Source: CALNZV01 sp942491115 (GTDB taxonomy: Bacteria > Desulfobacterota > Desulfobacteria > Desulfobacterales > UBA5852). Taken from it: a DNA stretch of 64,000 nt. Shown here piece by piece: positions 58,067 to 64,000 of this stretch (the first letter of the stretch is position 1; every line of letters begins with the position of its first letter). The notes beneath the pieces were generated by a model. That model was not told where the DNA came from. It saw only the letters and a list, made by a program, of their open reading frames with translations, and did not search any database. The stretch is from positions 1,240,001 through 1,304,000 of the forward strand of contig CALNZV010000020.1 in NCBI GenBank assembly GCA_942491115.1, in the 5' to 3' direction. A program made the translations under genes and the position numbers.

Positions 58067-61000
58067 ATGCCGAAACGAACCGACATTCATAAAATCCTCC
58101 TTCTTGGCGCCGGACCCATTATTATCAGCCAGGCGTGCGAATTCGACTATTCCGGAACCCAGGCCTGCAAGGCCCTGAAAGAGGAAGGCTATCGGGTTAT
58201 TCTCGTCAACAGCAACCCGGCGACCATCATGACGGACCCTGAGATGGCGGACCGGACCTATATCGAACCGGTTACCCCCGAGGCCGTCACCCGGATCATC
58301 GAAAGGGAGCGGCCGGATGCCGTGCTGCCCACCCTGGGTGGACAAACCGGCCTTAACACCGCCGTTAAGCTGGCCGAGAAGGGGGTGCTCGACACCTTCA
58401 GCGTTGAGATGATCGGCGCCACGATCGACGCCATCCAGAAAGCCGAGGATCGGGATCGTTTTCGGCAGGCCATGGCCAGAATCGGCCTTCGAATTCCCAA
58501 GAGCGGCATCGCCAACACCATGGAAGCGGTTCGGACCATTTCCAAGGAAATCGGCTTTCCGGTCATTATTCGCCCCAGCTTTACTCTGGGAGGGACCGGA
58601 GGCGGTGTGGCGTATAATCCCGACGATCTCGAATCGTTGGCCAAAGCCGGCTTGAACGCTAGCTTTATCCATCAGGTCATGCTGGAGGAGTCGGTCCTGG
58701 GGTGGAAGGAATACGAGCTCGAGGTTATGAGGGACCGCGCCGACAATGTGGTCATCGTGTGCTCCATCGAAAATCTCGATCCCATGGGCATCCACACCGG
58801 AGATAGCATCACGGTGGCGCCGGTGCAGACCCTTTCCGACCGGGAATACCAGGTGATGCGGGATGCCTCCATTGCCATCATTCGGGAAATCGGTGTTGAC
58901 ACCGGCGGATCCAACGTCCAGTTCGCCATCAATCCGAAGACCGGGGAAATGATCGTGGTGGAGATGAACCCGCGGGTGTCCAGAAGCTCGGCTCTGGCCT
59001 CCAAGGCCACCGGATTCCCCATCGCCAAAATCGCCGCCAAGCTGGCCGTGGGCTACACCCTGGACGAAATCCCTAACGACATCACCGGCGAAACCATGGC
59101 CGCCTTCGAGCCGACCCTCGATTACTGCGTGGTCAAGATCCCCCGCTGGACTTTCGAAAAATTTCCGGAAACCCGGGATTTCCTCACTACGGCCATGAAG
59201 TCTGTGGGGGAGACCATGTCCATCGGCCGCACTTTCAAGGAGTCTCTCCAGAAAGGCCTTAGATCATTAGAGATATCTCGATATGGATTGGGTGCGGACG
59301 GAAAAGATCCGGGGGATATTCGATCGGCTGCCGGGGACCCCTATACCACCGCCGAGATCGAGGCCGGTCTCACCACCCCCAATTCCCAACGCATCTTTTT
59401 TCTACGACACGCCATTCGTGAAGGCATCTCCCAGGAAGCGATCTATGAAATGACGGGAATCGACCCCTGGTTCCTGTTCCAGATTCGTCAGATTGTCGAC
59501 ATGGAGGAAGAGATCGCCGCCCAGGGCCAGGATCTTTCCGAGGACCTCCTACAGAAAGCCAAGTCCTGGGGGTTTTCCGACATTCAGATCGCTCATCTCA
59601 CCGGCGGCATAGAAGCCGATATTCGGCATCGCCGAACACAGCTGGGCATCGTTCCCGTCTACAAACTGGTGGACACCTGTGCGGCCGAGTTCAGGGCCGC
59701 CACGCCCTACTACTATTCCACCTACGAACTCGAAAACGAGGCCCGTGTTTCAAGCGATCAGAAGGTGATGATCCTGGGCGGCGGCCCCAATCGTATCGGT
59801 CAGGGCATCGAATTCGACTACTGCTGCGTCCATGCCTCTTTCGCCCTGCGGGAGGAGGGGGTGGAAAGTATCATGGTGAATAGCAACCCGGAGACGGTCA
59901 GCACCGACTACGACACCTCCGACAAGCTGTATTTCGAGCCCCTGACCAAAGAGGACGTTCTTCACATCGTCGACACCGAAAAACCCACGGGCGTCATTGT
60001 CCAATTCGGGGGGCAAACGCCCCTGAACCTGGCCAAAGGGCTCTTAGAGGCCGGCGTTCGCATTCTCGGCACCCATCCGGAAAGCATCGACCGGGCCGAA
60101 GATCGGGAGCAGTTTCAAGCCATGTTAAAGAAGCTTGGGCTGGTCCAACCGGAAAACGGCACGGCCACCACGGTTGACGGGGCCGCAATGGTGGCCGATG
60201 CCATCGGTTATCCGGTGATCGTCAGGCCCTCATATGTACTGGGTGGACGGGCCATGAAAACCGTCTATGATCGGGGCGCCCTCGAAAACTTCACCCGCCT
60301 GGCCTTCTCCGCCTCGCCCGACCACCCGGTGCTGATCGACAAGTTTCTGGAAGATGCGGTGGAGGTGGACGTGGACGCCATATCGGACGGCAAGGTTACC
60401 GTCATCGGTGGCATCATGGAGCATGTCGAGGAAGCGGGGGTCCATTCCGGGGATTCCGCCTGTGTGCTTCCGCCCCGAGACATCCCGACGCGGATGATCG
60501 ATGAGATCTCCTCTGCCACCCGGGCCATGGCCGCCGAACTCAAGGTGGTCGGCCTCATGAACGTCCAGTTCGCCATTAAAGGCGACCGCCTTTATGTGCT
60601 GGAGGTCAATCCAAGGGCATCACGGACCGTTCCTTTCGTCAGTAAGGCAACCGGGGTGCCCCTGGCAAAACTCGCCACCAAGGTGATGCTGGGCAAGTCC
60701 CTGGCGGTACTCGGCTTCGATGCCGAAGTGATCCCGCCCTACGTATCGGTCAAAGAAGCGGTGCTGCCCTTTGACCGGTTCCCGGATGTGGACACCCTGT
60801 TGGGACCGGAGATGAAATCCACCGGAGAGGTCATGGGAATCGACAGCGAGTTCGGTGGCGCCTTTGCCAAGGCACAGTTGGGGGCCAACCAGCTGCTGCC
60901 CAATAGCGGCACGGTGTTTATCAGCGTTCAGGACCGGGACAAGGTCGCCGCCGCCGACATCGCCAAGGGATTCATCGATCTGGGCTTCTCCATCATGGCG

Positions 61001-61306
61001 ACCCGAGGTACCGCGGACTTTTTCGCCACCCGGGATATCGAATCCAGTGTGGTGAGAAAGGTATCCACGGGCCGTCCCCATGTGGTGGACGCCATCAAAA
61101 ACCAGGAGATTCAGCTGGTCATCAACACCGGCGGCGGTGACACACCCAAACAGGACGGTTATGAAATTCGCCGGGCGGCGATTCAATTCCGCTTGCCCTA
61201 CGCCACGACCATATCCGGCGCCAGGGCCATCTGTGAGGGAGTGGGGGCCATCAAAGGCAAGCGCCTTGAGGTCAAATCCCTTCAAGAATATCACGACCGC
61301 CTGTAA
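58067..61306 (+). CDS. carB: Carbamoyl-phosphate synthase large subunit
   Basis: 1079 residues, the normal size. Two homologous ATP-grasp halves: GAGPIIISQACEFDYSGTQAC with LPTLGGQTGLNTA in the first, and GGGPNRIGQGIEFDYCC with VQFGGQTPLNLA in the second. Each has its own glycine-rich loop (RPSFTLGGTGGG, RPSYVLGGRAM). The C-terminus is the MGS-like allosteric domain (FSIMATRGTADFF). It makes carbamoyl phosphate for pyrimidines and arginine. A short run of AT-rich rare codons (59258-59290) lies within the conserved LRSLEISRYGLG segment. Confidence 0.97.
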   Translation: MPKRTDIHKILLLGAGPIIISQACEFDYSGTQACKALKEEGYRVILVNSNPATIMTDPEMADRTYIEPVTPEAVTRIIERERPDAVLPTLGGQTGLNTAVKLAEKGVLDTFSVEMIGATIDAIQKAEDRDRFRQAMARIGLRIPKSGIANTMEAVRTISKEIGFPVIIRPSFTLGGTGGGVAYNPDDLESLAKAGLNASFIHQVMLEESVLGWKEYELEVMRDRADNVVIVCSIENLDPMGIHTGDSITVAPVQTLSDREYQVMRDASIAIIREIGVDTGGSNVQFAINPKTGEMIVVEMNPRVSRSSALASKATGFPIAKIAAKLAVGYTLDEIPNDITGETMAAFEPTLDYCVVKIPRWTFEKFPETRDFLTTAMKSVGETMSIGRTFKESLQKGLRSLEISRYGLGADGKDPGDIRSAAGDPYTTAEIEAGLTTPNSQRIFFLRHAIREGISQEAIYEMTGIDPWFLFQIRQIVDMEEEIAAQGQDLSEDLLQKAKSWGFSDIQIAHLTGGIEADIRHRRTQLGIVPVYKLVDTCAAEFRAATPYYYSTYELENEARVSSDQKVMILGGGPNRIGQGIEFDYCCVHASFALREEGVESIMVNSNPETVSTDYDTSDKLYFEPLTKEDVLHIVDTEKPTGVIVQFGGQTPLNLAKGLLEAGVRILGTHPESIDRAEDREQFQAMLKKLGLVQPENGTATTVDGAAMVADAIGYPVIVRPSYVLGGRAMKTVYDRGALENFTRLAFSASPDHPVLIDKFLEDAVEVDVDAISDGKVTVIGGIMEHVEEAGVHSGDSACVLPPRDIPTRMIDEISSATRAMAAELKVVGLMNVQFAIKGDRLYVLEVNPRASRTVPFVSKATGVPLAKLATKVMLGKSLAVLGFDAEVIPPYVSVKEAVLPFDRFPDVDTLLGPEMKSTGEVMGIDSEFGGAFAKAQLGANQLLPNSGTVFISVQDRDKVAAADIAKGFIDLGFSIMATRGTADFFATRDIESSVVRKVSTGRPHVVDAIKNQEIQLVINTGGGDTPKQDGYEIRRAAIQFRLPYATTISGARAICEGVGAIKGKRLEVKSLQEYHDRL

Positions 61307-61454
61307 GGACGATAGAAGGACATGGGGAACACTCGATAGTGTCGTCGGTTTGGCACAGAACGCCTGGGAAGGGGTACCGTCGCCGTCTGATCCCCAGCAA
61401 CAGCAGCGGCCTTGTTGCCGTCTATTGCCGGAAAGGAAAAGAATCGAATCGCTT

Positions 61455-62870
61455 ATGACTCATCCGAATGAGAACAAACCCCGCGAATACTGCGGCCTCT
61501 TTGCGGTTCACGGACATACCGATGCCGCCAAGCTCGCCTATTTTGGACTTTACGCGCTCCAGCACCGAGGACAGGAAAGTGCCGGCATTGCCGTCCACAA
61601 TGGCAGCACTATCGTCGGCCACAAGGGCATGGGCCTGGTTCCCGAAGTCTTCACCATGCAGCATCTCGATCAACTCGAGGGAAAGAGCGCCATCGGCCAT
61701 GTCCGTTACTCCACCACCGGCAGTTCCATCCTGAGCAATGCCCAGCCCTTTGTCATTCACCACTTGAAGCGCTCCTATGCCGTGGCCCACAACGGCAACC
61801 TGGTGAATGCCCACCTTCTCAAGGACGAGCTTGAGCGAAAAGGGTCCATTTTTCAGACCACGATGGACAGTGAGGTGTTTCTGCACTTTTTCGTAAAAAA
61901 CCTCAAACGGGGCCTGGATCAGGCCTTGGTCGAAACGGTGAGCAAGCTCAAGGGCGCCTTTTCCTTCGTGGTCCTGACGAGCAAGGGGGAAGTCATCGGT
62001 ATCAAGGATCCCAATGGATTCCGGCCCCTGTGTCTGGGCCGGTTGAACGGCAACTACGTGTTGGCGTCCGAAACCTGCGCGCTGGACTTGGTCGAGGCCG
62101 AATTCATCAGGGAACTGGATCCCGGTGAAATTGTCATCATCGACGGCAACGGGATCCGCAGCATCAAAACGCCTCTGGCGGGGCGACGGACATTCTGCAT
62201 TTTTGAATTTATCTATTTCGCCCGCCCGGACAGTACCATCTTCGGCCAAAACGTCTACATGACCCGCAAGGCCCACGGCGCCCGCCTGGCCCGGGAAGCC
62301 CCGGTGGATGCTGACCTGGTCATGCCGTTTCCCGACTCGGGCACCTATGCCGCCCTGGGGTACTCCGAGGAATCCGGCATTCCGTTTGAAATGGCCATGA
62401 TTCGAAACCATTATATCGGCCGGACCTTTATCCAGCCGACCCAGAGCATGCGGGATTTCGGCGTACGCATCAAACTGAACCCGGTAAAGGAGTTGCTTAA
62501 AGGTAAAGATATTATTATTATTGAAGATTCAATTATTCGCGGGACAACGGTCAAAACCCGGGTCAAATCCCTTCGGGAGATGGGCGTCAAGCGGGTGCAC
62601 ATGCGGGTGGCGGGTCCTCCCCACCGGCATCCCTGTCACTATGGCATCGATTTCCCCACACGGGGGGAACTCATTGCCGCCCAAATGTCGGTGGAAGCCC
62701 TGACCGCTCATCTAGATCTGGATTCCCTTCACTACCTCAGCCTGGAGGGGCTGCTGGAGTCCACCGGCATTAAGAACCCGGAGGATTATTTCTGTAAAGC
62801 CTGCTTTGACGGCTGCTATCCCGTCGATTTTGACGGAACGCTTTCCAAGCTGTGCATGGAAGTGGTTTGA
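61455..62870 (+). CDS. purF: Amidophosphoribosyltransferase
   Basis: 471 residues. The propeptide MTHPNENKPREY precedes Cys13, the nucleophile exposed by cleavage (CGLFAVHG). The glutaminase half has GLYALQHRGQESAGIAV and VAHNGNLVNA. The PRPP loop is IIIIEDSIIRGTT. Cys residues at TFCIFEF, HPCHYG and FCKACFDGCYP fit the Fe-S type (Bacillus-like) enzyme. It begins purine synthesis with glutamine. It is 148 bases after carB. The codons of the PRPP loop are unusually AT-rich (62493-62537). Confidence 0.97.
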   Translation: MTHPNENKPREYCGLFAVHGHTDAAKLAYFGLYALQHRGQESAGIAVHNGSTIVGHKGMGLVPEVFTMQHLDQLEGKSAIGHVRYSTTGSSILSNAQPFVIHHLKRSYAVAHNGNLVNAHLLKDELERKGSIFQTTMDSEVFLHFFVKNLKRGLDQALVETVSKLKGAFSFVVLTSKGEVIGIKDPNGFRPLCLGRLNGNYVLASETCALDLVEAEFIRELDPGEIVIIDGNGIRSIKTPLAGRRTFCIFEFIYFARPDSTIFGQNVYMTRKAHGARLAREAPVDADLVMPFPDSGTYAALGYSEESGIPFEMAMIRNHYIGRTFIQPTQSMRDFGVRIKLNPVKELLKGKDIIIIEDSIIRGTTVKTRVKSLREMGVKRVHMRVAGPPHRHPCHYGIDFPTRGELIAAQMSVEALTAHLDLDSLHYLSLEGLLESTGIKNPEDYFCKACFDGCYPVDFDGTLSKLCMEVV

Positions 62871-62994
62871 TGCCGATGACGTGAACACGACAATCCGGAT
62901 CGCTGGATCAATCGGTATCGACCGCTAGCAGGCAGAAGGCCCATGGCGTCACACGTTTACGGAGACCCTTTATCGCCGCATCACGGGAGCCAAC

Positions 62995-63501
62995 ATGATC
63001 GAATCCAGGTATCTCAAGGACAACATTGAGAACATTCAGCGGCTCATGTCGATTCCGGCCCTGAGAAACTTCGAAACCAGGAGTCTCGGCAAGCTGCTCC
63101 GGCTGAGTCGGATCCGCGAATACGGAGACAAGGAACAGATCATCCAAGAGGGGGCATCGGACCCCTGGTTGTATTTCCTGCTGGAAGGCGAGGTGACCAT
63201 CATCAAGGGCGGAATCGAGCTGGGTCGTATCAAGCGTTTGGGGGAGATTTTCGGCGAGATGCGCATCGTCGACAGCCGGAGCCGTTCCGCGTCTGCCTAC
63301 GCCGTGGGGGAAACCATCTGCCTTGCCGTCAACACCCAGGCCGGCGAGCGGTTGAAGGGGGACGGAGGGCGGGAGGACGCCCTTGAGCTTCTGGTTCTCC
63401 TCTATCGGATTTTTGCCGAATATATGGCCATCCGACTGCGTCTCACCAGCGAAGAACTCATGAAAGCCAGAAAGCTGATCGAAGAGCTGACCCTGTCATG
63501 A
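62995..63501 (+). CDS. Cyclic-nucleotide-binding domain protein
   Basis: 168 residues. A cNMP-binding beta-roll is visible: REYGDKEQIIQEGASDPWLYFLLEGEVTI, with the hinge GRIKRLGEIFGEMRIVDSRSRSASAYA, where FGEM and RSRSAS stand at the phosphate-binding cassette (usual FGE…RSA). A C-terminal helical part (LYRIFAEYMAIRLRL) may be a dimer helix; there is no HTH, so it is not a CRP-like activator. The stop overlaps the radical SAM start by four bases (ATGA). It could be a signal-responsive partner of that enzyme. Confidence 0.88.
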   Translation: MIESRYLKDNIENIQRLMSIPALRNFETRSLGKLLRLSRIREYGDKEQIIQEGASDPWLYFLLEGEVTIIKGGIELGRIKRLGEIFGEMRIVDSRSRSASAYAVGETICLAVNTQAGERLKGDGGREDALELLVLLYRIFAEYMAIRLRLTSEELMKARKLIEELTLS

Positions 63502-64000
63502 AGACCGCCCGGCGAACGGTTGCCTTTTCCAAAAACGCGGTCAACCTTTTTTTTCACATCCTCACTGGCTGCAACCTCAATTGCCGCCATTGCTACATCA
63601 ATCCCGAGCAGCACGGCAGATCCCCCCTTTCCATCGACACCATTGAACGGTGGCTGGCGGTCTTTTCCAACCGAGGGGGGGAGGCCAATGTCATATTTCT
63701 GGGAGGCGAGCCGACCCTTCATCCGGATCTGCCCCGGGCCGTCCGGCGTGCAAAAGAAATGGGCTACGGCTCTATCACCATCGATACCAACGGGTATCTG
63801 TTCAATCGCATTCTGGATCGGCTTTCCCCCGGTGACGTCGACTTTTTCAGTTTCAGCCTGGATGGATCGACGCCGGAGCGAAACGATTCCCTAAGAGGAG
63901 GAGGTTGCTTTGCCGCCTGCACGGCAGGTATCCGCGATGCCGTGGGCAAGGGGTTTCCGGCCAGTGTGATCTTTACCGTCAGTTCCGCCAACCTGGACGA
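63498..64000 (+). CDS. Radical SAM protein (truncated at the right edge)
   Basis: 167 codons are visible. The CxxxCxxC is in TGCNLNCRHCYINPEQ, the GGEP motif is VIFLGGEPTLHPDLPRAVRR, then ITIDTNGY and FFSFSLDGSTPERNDSLRG. This fits radical SAM enzymes of the SPASM/Twitch kind, which modify peptides or proteins or act in cofactor synthesis. The C-terminal half, which would tell which, is outside the window. The start is translationally coupled to the cNMP-binding gene. Confidence 0.9.
   Translation, partial: MKTARRTVAFSKNAVNLFFHILTGCNLNCRHCYINPEQHGRSPLSIDTIERWLAVFSNRGGEANVIFLGGEPTLHPDLPRAVRRAKEMGYGSITIDTNGYLFNRILDRLSPGDVDFFSFSLDGSTPERNDSLRGGGCFAACTAGIRDAVGKGFPASVIFTVSSANLD

Noticed and set aside
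1..64000. CRISPR arrays, tRNA or rRNA genes, transposons, prophage
   Set aside because: No regular spaced repeats, cloverleaf-like sequence with a GGTTC-type arm, transposase or phage-like gene was seen on either strand.

Overview
The window looks like a chromosomal segment of a moderately GC-rich, Gram-negative anaerobe, most likely a deltaproteobacterium (Desulfobacterota, Desulfobacterales-like). This is inferred from gene content: a pilMNOPQ type IV pilus operon, sigma-54 response regulators, a coenzyme-B12-dependent ribonucleotide reductase, an AmmeMemoRadiSam radical SAM enzyme, a MoeA fused to a periplasmic-binding-like domain, and a glutamate synthase of split, ferredoxin-bearing type. 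No rRNA, tRNA, insertion sequence, prophage or CRISPR array was seen.

Layout. 1-3100: end of a TPR protein, then a convergent histidine kinase/NtrC-type regulator pair. 3101-3984: gene-poor. 3985-10072: a small XRE-type HTH gene followed by pilM-N-O-P-Q and a clear terminator. 10215-12692: nrdJ, with a near-consensus NrdR box upstream. 13071-19349: a small membrane-anchored protein, an HD-domain protein, a DUF2959 lipoprotein, a MaoC-SDR-SCP2 multifunctional enzyme and NhaA. 19322-21699: a cytidylate-kinase-like protein and an orphan sigma-54 regulator. 22267-30000: an ada-type repair gene broken by a frameshift, a methyltransferase, a HIT protein, an MFS permease, a methyltransferase/AmrS operon and a DEAD-box helicase. 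30218-38097: a hydroxyacid dehydrogenase, two tandem moeA genes (the second fused to a substrate-binding domain), a lipoprotein, a Nudix hydrolase, an SRPBCC-SDR fusion, a Slp-like lipoprotein and an HU/IHF protein.

38473-63501 is largely a nitrogen region. It holds glnD-amtB-glnB-glnA (minus strand), a class III aminotransferase with two in-frame UAG codons, a beta-keto acid cleavage enzyme, a second PII gene, glnE, a three-gene glutamate synthase, carA-carB and purF. Sites one base away from the sigma-54 consensus lie upstream of glnD and of the second PII gene. Ammonium uptake (AmtB), its sensing (PII, GlnD, GlnE), its assimilation (GlnA plus glutamate synthase) and major glutamine users (CarAB, PurF) are therefore co-located. 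The right edge holds a cyclic-nucleotide-binding protein translationally coupled to a truncated radical SAM protein.

The observations most worth a second look are: the aminotransferase with two UAG codons and an otherwise perfect reading frame (candidate pyrrolysine or suppressor decoding, or a very young pseudogene); the paired sigma-54 promoters of the nitrogen genes; the split ada gene; the cNMP-sensor/radical SAM pair; and AT-rich codon islets inside conserved motifs of carB and purF. Start codons were chosen from Shine-Dalgarno-like sequence and family fit. Functions rest on motif recognition, not on database searches.
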